The notes beneath the pieces were generated by a model. That model was not told the DNA's origin and made no database searches. It saw nothing but the letters and a program-made list of their open reading frames with translations. A stretch of 29,713 bases of DNA from JBBQTQ01 sp038213135 (GTDB lineage Bacteria; Actinomycetota; Thermoleophilia; Gaiellales; Gaiellaceae), in contig JBBQTQ010000029.1 of the NCBI GenBank assembly GCA_038213135.1, forward strand, positions 1-29,713, read 5' to 3'. The translations under genes and the position numbers were made by a program. Of the stretch, positions 20,800-27,196 are shown piece after piece; position 1 is the first letter of the stretch, and each line of letters begins with the position of its first letter.

Positions 20800-21429
20800 C
20801 TATGAGCCGCGGCCGATCCACTCCTCGCCGCCCTCGTACACCTCCTTCTTCCAGAGTGGGACGGTCTCCTTGAGCGTGTCGATCGCTTCCTTGCAGGCGG
20901 CCAGGGCGTCCTGACGATGGGGCGCTGAGACGGCGATCACGACGCTCGGCTCGCCGATCTCCACCCGGCCGACCCGGTGTGCGATCGCGACGGCGCACAG
21001 CTCGTACTTCGCCGCGAGCTCGGCGGCGAGCTGGGCCATGATCTTCTCAGCCATGCCGTCGTAGCCCTCGTAGTCGAGGTAGTGAACCGCGCGCCCCCGC
21101 GAGTTGTCGCGGGTCGTGCCCACGAAGCTCGCGGTCCCGCCGGCGCGCGGGTCGGAGACCTCGGCAATCACCGCTGCCACGTCGAGCGGCTCCTCGCTGA
21201 GCCGGAACGCGCCGCCTGAGACCGGAGGGATCAGCGCCACCTCGTCGCCGTCGGCGAGCACCTGCTCCCGTGGCGCGTACTCGTGGTTGACGGCATAGAG
21301 GAGCCCGCCCGGCTCCTCGCCGAGCCCGAGCTGGGGCCAGACGTCGCCGACTCGGGCCGCGTCGACCTCCCGCTGCGACCAGCCCGCGCGCTCGCGCAGG
21401 CCGGCGAAGAGACGAACGGTCACGGTCAC
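20800..21429 (-). CDS. Fused molybdopterin synthase MoaD-MoaE (MoaX-like)
   Basis: Molybdopterin synthase makes the dithiolene of molybdenum cofactor. Residues 1-73 are a MoaD ubiquitin-like domain (T-V-R-L-F-A-G-L-R-E-R-A-G), reaching L-I-P-P-V-S-G-G at 67-73. Residues ~78-209 are MoaE: S-F-V-G-T-T-R-D-N, A-H-R-V-G (150-154), and P-L-W-K-K-E near 191-196 with the catalytic lysines. In free MoaD the GG is the C-terminus that carries the thiocarboxylate. Here it is internal, so cleavage after Gly73 would be needed, as described for mycobacterial MoaX. GTG 21429 or 21423 are both possible starts; neither has a clear Shine-Dalgarno. Confidence 0.9.
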   Translation of the reverse strand: MTVTVRLFAGLRERAGWSQREVDAARVGDVWPQLGLGEEPGGLLYAVNHEYAPREQVLADGDEVALIPPVSGGAFRLSEEPLDVAAVIAEVSDPRAGGTASFVGTTRDNSRGRAVHYLDYEGYDGMAEKIMAQLAAELAAKYELCAVAIAHRVGRVEIGEPSVVIAVSAPHRQDALAACKEAIDTLKETVPLWKKEVYEGGEEWIGRGS

Positions 21430-21435
21430 GGTCCG

Positions 21436-21441
21436 TAGAAT
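21436..21441 (+). promoter_or_regulatory. -10 element for the GNAT transcript
   Basis: TAGAAT matches TATAAT at five of six positions. Transcription would begin near 21448, just ahead of the GGAGG at 21461 and the mini-ORF at 21474. It lies in the divergent gap with moaX. Confidence 0.4.
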
Positions 21442-21473
21442 GCCCGCGGAACCCTGCTGGGAGGTGGTGTGTA

Positions 21474-21500
21474 TGGCCGACAACTCGCGCAGTTCGTAGG
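21474..21500 (+). CDS. Possible 8-residue leader peptide upstream of the GNAT gene
   Basis: GGGAGG followed by 7-8 nt and ATG opens a frame M-A-D-N-S-R-S-S that ends at TAG (21498-21500). A second Shine-Dalgarno, AAAGGAG, then serves the GNAT at 21528. A good ribosome site in front of so short a frame suggests a regulatory leader, or the remnant of a lost gene. No run of one amino acid gives a clue to what it might sense. Confidence 0.35.
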
Positions 21501-21527
21501 GCCCCTACCACCAAAGGAGACCTCAGC

Positions 21528-22433
21528 ATGTCCTTCTCGGTCGCAATCGCGCCCGTGCAGTCAGACGCGGACCTCGAGGCGATGATCGCCGTCCGCACCC
21601 TTGCCAACCCCGAGCGGAGGCCGCCGCGCCTCGAGAACCTCCGCCACAACCTCGACGCCGACGACACGCTCGTCTATCTCGTCGCGCGGCAGGACGGAGA
21701 GCCGGCGGGCTGCGGCTTCGTCCACCCCTGGCCCGAGGAGTTCGCCATGGGCCACTGCATCGTCGTGCCCGAGCGGCGAGGACAGGGCATCGGCTCGGCG
21801 CTGCTCGCCGAGCCCGGCCGGTGCGCTCAGTCGGCGGGCCGCCAGGAGCTCCAAGGCGACGTCACCGAGAGCGACACGGAATCCCGTGCCTATCTCGAGC
21901 GGCGGGGCTACGAGGTCGTCGGCGGCGAACAGGCAGTCGCTCTCGATCTTGCAACACACGACCCGGAACCGGCGCGGTTGCCGGCGGGGGTCGAGATCGT
22001 CTCGCTCGCCGACCGGCCCGAGCTCGCCGAGGCGCTCTACGAGGTCGGAACCGAGGCCGCCGCGGACATCCCGGGCATCGAAGGGACGATCACGCTCGAG
22101 CAGTTCCGTGCGCTCGAGCTCGACCGGCCGACGAGACGGCACGACCTGTTCTTCGTCGCGCTCGCGGAGTGCGGGCCGATCGGCTACGCCTCGCTCGACG
22201 ACAACGGCGGCGAGGCGACGAACGGTCTCACCGCGGTGCGCCGGACGTGGCGCCGTCGCGGGGTTGCGAGTGCGCTCAAGCGGACGCAGATCGCCGCCGC
22301 CAAGCGGGCGGGCTTCGCCCGCTTGATCACGTCCAGCGAGGAGCGGAACCTGCCGATGCGGACGCTGAACGAGCAGCTCGGCTACCGGCCCGAGCCGACA
22401 AGGAGCACGCTGACGCTTCGCGGTCCGGCTTGA
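21528..22433 (+). CDS. Tandem GNAT-family N-acetyltransferase
   Basis: The product is 301 aa with two GNAT domains. The first keeps the acetyl-CoA loop V-V-P-E-R-R-G-Q-G-I-G-S-A-L-L (about 77-91). The second, from ~155, has T-A-V-R-R-T-W-R-R-R-G-V-A-S-A-L-K-R near 231-250 and the late C-terminal strand S-E-E-R-N-L-P-M-R-T-L-N-E-Q-L-G-Y. Both thus look able to bind acetyl-CoA. Two-domain GNATs of this kind include mycothiol synthase and many enzymes of unknown substrate; nothing here points to mycothiol. ATG 21528 has AAAGGAG 8 nt upstream. It is followed by a strong hairpin terminator. Confidence 0.88.
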   Translation: MSFSVAIAPVQSDADLEAMIAVRTLANPERRPPRLENLRHNLDADDTLVYLVARQDGEPAGCGFVHPWPEEFAMGHCIVVPERRGQGIGSALLAEPGRCAQSAGRQELQGDVTESDTESRAYLERRGYEVVGGEQAVALDLATHDPEPARLPAGVEIVSLADRPELAEALYEVGTEAAADIPGIEGTITLEQFRALELDRPTRRHDLFFVALAECGPIGYASLDDNGGEATNGLTAVRRTWRRRGVASALKRTQIAAAKRAGFARLITSSEERNLPMRTLNEQLGYRPEPTRSTLTLRGPA

Positions 22434-22438
22434 CAGAG

Positions 22439-22477
22439 TGCGGCGGTCTCGCCCGTGAGTCTGGCGGGACCGCCGCA
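22439..22477 (+). terminator. Hairpin terminator after the GNAT gene
   Basis: TGCGGCGGTC (22439-22448) pairs perfectly with GACCGCCGCA (22468-22477), and CGCC/GGCG extends the stem inside. A pyrimidine-rich but not pure T stretch follows (TCGTTCTCTTCGTTC). It lies 6 nt after the stop and separates the GNAT from the mutase gene. Confidence 0.7.
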
Positions 22478-22517
22478 TCGTTCTCTTCGTTCATCCTTGC
22501 CCTTGCCTCCCCCGACG

Positions 22518-22523
22518 TACGAT
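22518..22523 (+). promoter_or_regulatory. -10 element of a leaderless promoter for the mutase gene
   Basis: TACGAT ends 6 nt before the mutase ATG at 22530 and no Shine-Dalgarno intervenes. This places the transcript start on the start codon. Confidence 0.45.
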
Positions 22524-22529
22524 TGCCGG

Positions 22530-24113
22530 ATGGCGACGGCTGAGGAGGGACGGGAGACCGACTCGGGGATCGAGGTCAAGCCCGTCTACACCTTCGGGGA
22601 CGTCGAGGAGCGCAACGAGCTCCCCGGCGAGTTCCCCTACACGCGTGGGCCGTACAAGGACATGTACCGCGGCCGGCCGTGGACGATCCGTCAGTACGCC
22701 GGCTTCGCCTCGGCCGAGGAGACGAACGAGCGCTTCCGCTACCTGCTCGAGCGAGGGCAGACCGGGATCTCGGTCGCCTTCGACCTGCCGACCCAGCTTG
22801 GCTACGACTCGGACGATCCACGCGCGCTCGGGGAGGTCGGCCGGACCGGCGTCGCGATCGACTCGCTCGCCGACATGGAGCTGCTGCTCGAGGGGATCCC
22901 GCTCGACAAGGTCTCCACCTCGATGACGATCAACGCGCCCGCGGCGCTGCTCCTCTTGCTGTACGAGCTGGTTGCCGAGGGGCAGGGAGTCTCGGGCGAC
23001 AAGCTGCGCGGCACCGTCCAGAACGACATCCTCAAGGAGTACGTCGCGCGCGGGAACTACATCTTCCCGCCGCGGCCTTCGATGCGTCTGACGACCGATC
23101 TCTTCGCCTACTGCGCGGAGCGGCTGCCGCGCTGGAACACGATCTCGATCTCGGGATACCACATCCGCGAGGCGGGCTCGACGGCGGTTCAGGAGCTCGC
23201 GTTCACGCTCGCGAACGGCCTCGCCTACTGCCGCGCCGCGGTCGAGGCAGGACTGTCGCCGGACGAATTCGGCGAGCGGCTCTCCTTCTTCTTCAACGCG
23301 CACAACCACTTCTTCCAGGAGGTGGCGAAGTTCCGGGCCGCGCGGCGGCTCTGGGCCCAGCTCCTGCGCGAGCGGCTCGGCGTTACGAACCCGAAGGCCC
23401 TCGCGCTGCGCTTCCACGCGCAGACGGGAGGCTCGACCCTGACCGCCCAGCAGCCGGAGAACAACGTCGTCCGCGTCGCCGTGCAGGCGTTTTCGGCCGT
23501 TTGCGGCGGCGCCCAGTCGTTGCACACGAACGGCTTCGACGAGGCGTTGGCGCTGCCGTCCGAGCGCGCGGCGACGCTCGCGCTGCGCACGCAGCAGATC
23601 CTCGCCACGGAGGCCGGCACGACCGACACGGCCGACCCGTTCGGCGGCTCCTACTTCGTCGAAGCCCTCACGGACGAGCTCGCCGAGCGGGCGCTCGAGC
23701 TGATCGACCGCGTCGAGGAGCTCGGCGGCGCCGTGGCCGCGATCGAGCAGGGCTTCGTCCAGGGCGAGATCGAGGAGGCCGCCTACCGCTACACGGAGCA
23801 GGTCGAGTCCGCCGAGCGGCCGATCGTCGGCGTCAACGCGTTCGTCGAGGCGGACGAGGAGCAGATCGAGCTCTACCGGCTGAACCCCGAGGCCGAGCGG
23901 CGGCAGCTGGAGCGCACGGCCCGAGTGCGTGCCGAGCGCGACTCAGGCGCAGCGGGGGCCGCGCTCGCGGAAGTCCAGCGGGTCACCGCGGGCTCCGAGA
24001 ACCTGCTCCCCCCGATGCGTGAAGCCCTCCGCGCCCGCTGCACGATCGGCGAGATCTGCGGCACGCTCCGCGAGGAGTGGGGCATGTACGACGCGCAGCG
24101 CCCGCGCCCGTAG
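22530..24113 (+). CDS. Methylmalonyl-CoA mutase, large (catalytic) subunit
   Basis: This B12 enzyme interconverts methylmalonyl-CoA and succinyl-CoA in propionate and odd-chain metabolism. The 527-aa product is the TIM-barrel part only; the B12-binding domain must be a separate small subunit, not in this window. Y-T-R-G-P-Y, R-P-W-T-I-R-Q-Y-A-G-F (49-59) with Tyr55 and V-Q-N-D-I-L-K-E-Y-V-A-R (about 163-174) with a final Arg match the residues (Tyr89, Arg207 in the Propionibacterium enzyme) that favour methylmalonyl-CoA over isobutyryl- or 2-hydroxyisobutyryl-CoA. S-I-S-G-Y-H-I-R-E-A-G-S-T-A follows the archaeal-type pattern. ATG 22530 appears leaderless. The glycosyltransferase follows after 1 nt. 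Confidence 0.93.
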   Translation: MATAEEGRETDSGIEVKPVYTFGDVEERNELPGEFPYTRGPYKDMYRGRPWTIRQYAGFASAEETNERFRYLLERGQTGISVAFDLPTQLGYDSDDPRALGEVGRTGVAIDSLADMELLLEGIPLDKVSTSMTINAPAALLLLLYELVAEGQGVSGDKLRGTVQNDILKEYVARGNYIFPPRPSMRLTTDLFAYCAERLPRWNTISISGYHIREAGSTAVQELAFTLANGLAYCRAAVEAGLSPDEFGERLSFFFNAHNHFFQEVAKFRAARRLWAQLLRERLGVTNPKALALRFHAQTGGSTLTAQQPENNVVRVAVQAFSAVCGGAQSLHTNGFDEALALPSERAATLALRTQQILATEAGTTDTADPFGGSYFVEALTDELAERALELIDRVEELGGAVAAIEQGFVQGEIEEAAYRYTEQVESAERPIVGVNAFVEADEEQIELYRLNPEAERRQLERTARVRAERDSGAAGAALAEVQRVTAGSENLLPPMREALRARCTIGEICGTLREEWGMYDAQRPRP

Positions 24114-24114
24114 C

Positions 24115-25125
24115 TTGCGGATCCTGCTCGTCTCGCAGATGTATCCGGGGCCGGACGATCCGGACCTCGGCGTCTTCGTGGCAGACCTGGAGCGGGCGCT
24201 CGCCGAGCGTGGACACGAGATCGAGCGGGCAGTACTCGACCGCCGCGCGGGCGGGAAGCGGCGGTATCTCTCGCTGGCGCGAGCTGCGCGAAGCGCCGCG
24301 CGCCGCTTCCACCCGGAGGTCGTCTACGCGCACTTCCTCGTCCCGAGCGGACTCGCCGCCGCCCTCGCCTCGCGCGTCCCTCTGGTCGTCACCGCTCATG
24401 GCCAGGACGTCCGGAACACGACGCTTCCAGGCGTCCGGGCGGCGACGCGCTTCGTCGTCCGGCGGGCGGCGGCGGTCGTGGCCGTCTCCGACTACCTGCG
24501 GCGCGAGCTCGAGGCTCGCGTGCCCGAGGCCCAGGGCAAGACGGACGTGATCGATTGCGGAGTCGACCTCGAGCGCTTCCGGGTCGAGCCGGCACCCCCC
24601 GGCCCGACGCGCTACCTCTGCCTCGGCTCGCTGACGCCGCGCAAGAACGTCCTGCGGCTAGCGCAGGCGTTCGAGCGGCTGGACGAGGGAACGCTCGTGT
24701 TCGCGGGCGACGGCCCGCTTCGCGCCCAGCTCGCCGGCCGCGCAGGTGTCGAGCTCGCCGGGATGGTGCCGCACGACCGCGTGCCGGAGCTGATCGCGGC
24801 GTCGCACGTCGTCTGCCAGCCGAGCCTGGTCGAGCCCTTCGGCCCGTCGCTGCTCGAGGCGGAGGCCTGCGGGCGGCCGGTCGTGGCCACTCGGGTCGGA
24901 GGGCCGCCGGAGTTCGTGTCACCCGAGGCAGGGATCCTCGTCGACCCCACCGACGACGATGCCCTTGCCGATGCGCTCGTGCGCGCCGCTCAGCTGCCGC
25001 TACCGAACGACGCCGCCCGAGCCGCGGCCGCGGAGCACGACGTCAGGCTGCAGGCGGAGCGTGTGGAGGCTGTTCTCCTGCGAGCCGTTCGAGGTCGGCA
25101 AGGCGGATCTCGACCAGCGGCCTGA
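24115..25125 (+). CDS. GT4-type glycosyltransferase
   Basis: The 336-aa product has a GT-B fold. The N-terminal half opens L-R-I-L-L-V-S-Q-M-Y-P-G-P-D-D-P-D-L-G-V and has V-T-A-H-G-Q-D-V near 92-100. The C-terminal half has L-G-S-L-T-P-R-K-N-V-L-R-L and the donor-binding E-P-F-G-P-S-L-L-E-A-E-A-C-G-R-P-V-V-A near 240-260, the family E-x7-E. It transfers a sugar from a nucleotide sugar; the acceptor is unknown, possibly a lipid or cell-wall glycan. TTG 24115 lies 1 nt after the mutase stop with no Shine-Dalgarno, so it depends on coupling. Nothing functional links it to the mutase. The last 83 nt overlap a minus-strand gene. Confidence 0.88.
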   Translation: MRILLVSQMYPGPDDPDLGVFVADLERALAERGHEIERAVLDRRAGGKRRYLSLARAARSAARRFHPEVVYAHFLVPSGLAAALASRVPLVVTAHGQDVRNTTLPGVRAATRFVVRRAAAVVAVSDYLRRELEARVPEAQGKTDVIDCGVDLERFRVEPAPPGPTRYLCLGSLTPRKNVLRLAQAFERLDEGTLVFAGDGPLRAQLAGRAGVELAGMVPHDRVPELIAASHVVCQPSLVEPFGPSLLEAEACGRPVVATRVGGPPEFVSPEAGILVDPTDDDALADALVRAAQLPLPNDAARAAAAEHDVRLQAERVEAVLLRAVRGRQGGSRPAA

Positions 25126-25273
25126 TCCGCTCCTCGAGCCCCGCCTCGCGCGCGACGGCGAGCGCCTCCTCGTAGCTTGCACGCACCTTGGCCGGATCGA
25201 CCCCCTGCTTCAGCCGGTTGTCACCCGTCAGGAGCAGCTTCTGAATCCTCGCTCGCGCGTCGTCGTTCTGCAT
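25043..25273 (-). CDS. 76-aa helical protein of unknown function
   Basis: The frame reads M-Q-N-D-D-A-R-A-R-I-Q-K-L-L-L-T-G-D-N-R, followed by V-R-A-S-Y-E-E-A-L-A-V-A-R-E-A-G-L-E, a single TPR-like helix pair. It looks like a real protein because of its balanced composition and amphipathic pattern, not like a GC shadow. I cannot name it. It overlaps the glycosyltransferase end by 83 nt on the opposite strand and is divergent from the receiver gene, 64 nt away. No strong Shine-Dalgarno precedes the ATG. Confidence 0.55.
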   Translation of the reverse strand: MQNDDARARIQKLLLTGDNRLKQGVDPAKVRASYEEALAVAREAGLEERIRPLVEIRLADLERLAGEQPPHAPPAA

Positions 25274-25337
25274 CTAGTAGCGACCGATCAGATTTACTAC
25301 TCTCAAGGCAACTAAACCTTACGGAAAGTTGGCATCT

Positions 25338-25712
25338 GTGAAGCGCCCGGTGAAGGTCTTGATCGCCGACGACCACCGCCTGTTTGCGGAGGCGCTCGAA
25401 GCCATTCTCGACGGAGAACGTCGGATCGACGTTGTCGGCCACGCAGTGAACGGCGAGCAGGCCGTCGAGCTTGCCCGCGAGCTGGAGCCGGACGTCGTGC
25501 TGATGGACATCAACATGCCGGTGCTGGACGGAATCGAGGCGACGCGGCGCCTGCGTGAGGAGCAGCCGGGCGCATCCGTGCTGATGCTGACCGGCTCCGA
25601 CGCGAGGCAGGACATCGCGCGGGCACGCAAAGCCGGCGCGGCCGGCTATGTCACGAAGGACAGGATCGCCGCCGAGCTCGTCGACCAGATTCTGGAAGTG
25701 GCCGCGGCCTAG
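25338..25712 (+). CDS. Stand-alone response-regulator receiver domain
   Basis: The 124-aa receiver domain has the acidic pair Asp11-Asp12, phospho-acceptor Asp57 (V-V-L-M-D-I-N-M-P), Thr85 and Lys107, so it can be phosphorylated. There is no DNA-binding output domain; it should act by protein contact, like CheY or Spo0F types. No histidine kinase is in the window. GTG 25338 (V-K-R-P-V-K-V-L-I-A-D-D-H) is preferred, since the TTG at 25329 sits almost on top of the GGAAAG. The D-D-H-x-L-F start is typical of NarL/LuxR-type receivers, so it may derive from one that lost its HTH. Confidence 0.88.
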   Translation: MKRPVKVLIADDHRLFAEALEAILDGERRIDVVGHAVNGEQAVELARELEPDVVLMDINMPVLDGIEATRRLREEQPGASVLMLTGSDARQDIARARKAGAAGYVTKDRIAAELVDQILEVAAA

Positions 25713-25715
25713 CTT

Positions 25716-25765
25716 TTTCAGCCGAACGAAGCCCGCCGAAGGCGGGCTTTAGGTGAGGCGCGGCC
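25716..25765 (+). terminator. Terminator unit, copy 1 of a tandem duplicate
   Basis: A 50-nt unit contains AAGCCCGCC (25729-25737), loop GAA and GGCGGGCTT (25741-25749), a 9-bp hairpin followed by a short T-run. It ends the receiver transcript. The unit is repeated 58 nt further on with a single difference. Confidence 0.8.
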
Positions 25766-25773
25766 CATAGGTG

Positions 25774-25823
25774 TTTCAGCCGAACGAAGCCCGCCGCAGG
25801 CGGGCTTTAGGTGAGGCGCGGCC
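25774..25823 (+). terminator. Terminator unit, copy 2 of the tandem duplicate
   Basis: The same 50-nt unit as at 25716, with loop GCA instead of GAA (stem 25787-25795/25799-25807). Between the two copies lie 8 nt. It ends 32 nt before secG and would insulate that gene. Confidence 0.8.
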
Positions 25824-25842
25824 GTTACGGGATTCCTGTTGT

Positions 25843-25848
25843 TACCCT
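25843..25848 (+). promoter_or_regulatory. -10 element of a leaderless secG promoter
   Basis: TACCCT ends 7 nt before ATG 25856, without any Shine-Dalgarno between them. Confidence 0.4.
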
Positions 25849-25855
25849 GCTCGCG

Positions 25856-26077
25856 ATGCTGCAGGCCCTCGCCGTCTGGCACGTTCTCGTGTCGATCGCC
25901 CTGCTCGGGCTGATCCTCATGCACTCCGGCCGCGATGCCGGCATGGGCGGGATGGGCTTCACGCCGGCCTCTCAGGGCGGCACGCACATCGTCGAGCGGA
26001 ACCTGACGCGCCTGACCGTTGTCGTTGGCCTGATCTTCTTCGCCGACACGATCGGCCTCTTCCACCTGCTCAAGTAG
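25856..26077 (+). CDS. secG: Preprotein translocase subunit SecG
   Basis: SecG is the small third subunit of the SecYEG channel. The 73-aa product has two membrane helices (about 4-22 and 52-70) separated by L-M-H-S-G-R-D-A-G-M-G-G-M-G-F, the Gly-rich loop typical of the family, and E-R-N-L-T-R-L-T before helix 2. ATG 25856 is chosen because the residues before it are not conserved and a -10 box sits 7 nt away. It overlaps the end of the minus-strand aminotransferase by 8 nt. Confidence 0.9.
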   Translation: MLQALAVWHVLVSIALLGLILMHSGRDAGMGGMGFTPASQGGTHIVERNLTRLTVVVGLIFFADTIGLFHLLK

Positions 26078-27194
26078 CGGCGGCCATCCTCCTGACGGCT
26101 TCCTCGAGCACCTGGTGCGAGGTGCCGAAGTTCAGCCGCACGTAGCCGGCCCCTTGCGACCCGAAGTCGAGGCCGCGCGTGAGCGCGACCCGGCCGCGCT
26201 CCAGGAACGCGGCGGCGGAATCGTCTCCTAGACCGAGGGAGCGGCAGTCGAGCCAGGCCAGATAGGTGGCCTCGGGCTCGTCGTAGCCGACGCCGGGCAG
26301 CAGGTCGCCGAGCAACGCGCTCAGCGAGCGCCGGCGGGTGTCCAGTTCCGCGAGCAGCTCGTCGAGCCACGGAAGCGCGTCGCGGAACGCAGCCGTCGAG
26401 GCGACGACGCCGAGGTGTCCGGTCTGGTCGCGCAGGGTCGACACGCGCGGCTCGAGCCGGTCGCGCAGCTCGTCCGAGCCGGCGACGAGCAGCGCACACT
26501 TCAGGCCCGGGATGTTCCAGGCTTTGCTCGCCCCGGTGAGCGAGACGGCGTTCGCGTTGCCGAGCGAGAGGTAAGGCACGTGGACGGCACCGGCCAGGGC
26601 GAGCGGCGCGTGGATCTCGTCCGCGAGGACGACGACGCCGTGACGGCCGGCGAGCTCGGCGACCCGCTCCAGATCCTCCCGGCTCAGAACGCGCCCGGTC
26701 GGGTTGTGCGGGTTGCAGAGCAGGAACGCGCGGGCCCCGTCCGCGAAGGCGGCCTCCAGAGCGTCGAAGTCGAGCCGCCAGCGTTCGGCGAGCGGGACCT
26801 CGACCACGCGCCGCTCCGCGGCTTCGATCGTCTCGAAGAACGGTGGGTACACCGGCGGGTTGATGACGACCCCGTCCCCGGGGCTGGTGGTCAGCCGCAG
26901 CACCTCCGAGACGCCGGTCATCACGTCGGGGATGAGGAGCACACGCTCCTGCGCGACCGCCCAGCCGTAGCGGGCCGCCGCGTACTCGCTGAACGCGGCG
27001 GGCAGGTCGCCGGGCGCGGCGTAACCCGTGTCGTCGCGGTCGAGCGCGGCCTGCACGGCCGCCCGAACAGCCGGCGCGAGCGCGACGTCGAGCTCGGCCA
27101 CCCACAGCGGGAGGACGTCGGGCGGGTACCGCACCCACTTCTCGCTCGTGCGCGCCTGCAGGCTCGCGAGCGAGACGTCGAAGGGGCCGCTCAA
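26070..27194 (-). CDS. MalY/PatB-type PLP aminotransferase (probable C-S lyase)
   Basis: Fold-type-I PLP enzyme of 374 aa. Residues V-L-P-L-W-V-A-E-L-D (about 27-36) match the MalY/PatB N-terminus (usually W-V-A-D-M-D). N-P-H-N-P-T-G (the PLP Asn), D-E-I-H (PLP Asp) and G-A-S-K-A-W-N-I-P-G-L-K with the PLP lysine follow in order. Relatives split cystathionine or other cysteine conjugates to thiol, pyruvate and ammonia; true transamination is possible. The best start is TTG 27194, just after the stop of the BNR gene with no Shine-Dalgarno, so the start is uncertain. The frame itself runs open far upstream as a GC artefact. Confidence 0.88.
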   Translation of the reverse strand: MSGPFDVSLASLQARTSEKWVRYPPDVLPLWVAELDVALAPAVRAAVQAALDRDDTGYAAPGDLPAAFSEYAAARYGWAVAQERVLLIPDVMTGVSEVLRLTTSPGDGVVINPPVYPPFFETIEAAERRVVEVPLAERWRLDFDALEAAFADGARAFLLCNPHNPTGRVLSREDLERVAELAGRHGVVVLADEIHAPLALAGAVHVPYLSLGNANAVSLTGASKAWNIPGLKCALLVAGSDELRDRLEPRVSTLRDQTGHLGVVASTAAFRDALPWLDELLAELDTRRRSLSALLGDLLPGVGYDEPEATYLAWLDCRSLGLGDDSAAAFLERGRVALTRGLDFGSQGAGYVRLNFGTSHQVLEEAVRRMAAAT

Positions 27195-27196
27195 GA

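Noticed and set aside
22434..22529. Cobalamin riboswitch before the B12-dependent mutase
   Set aside because: The gap is only 96 nt, mostly a terminator, and the promoter appears leaderless.
25716..25823. CRISPR repeats
   Set aside because: Only two long repeats with an 8-nt spacer; the unit is a terminator hairpin.
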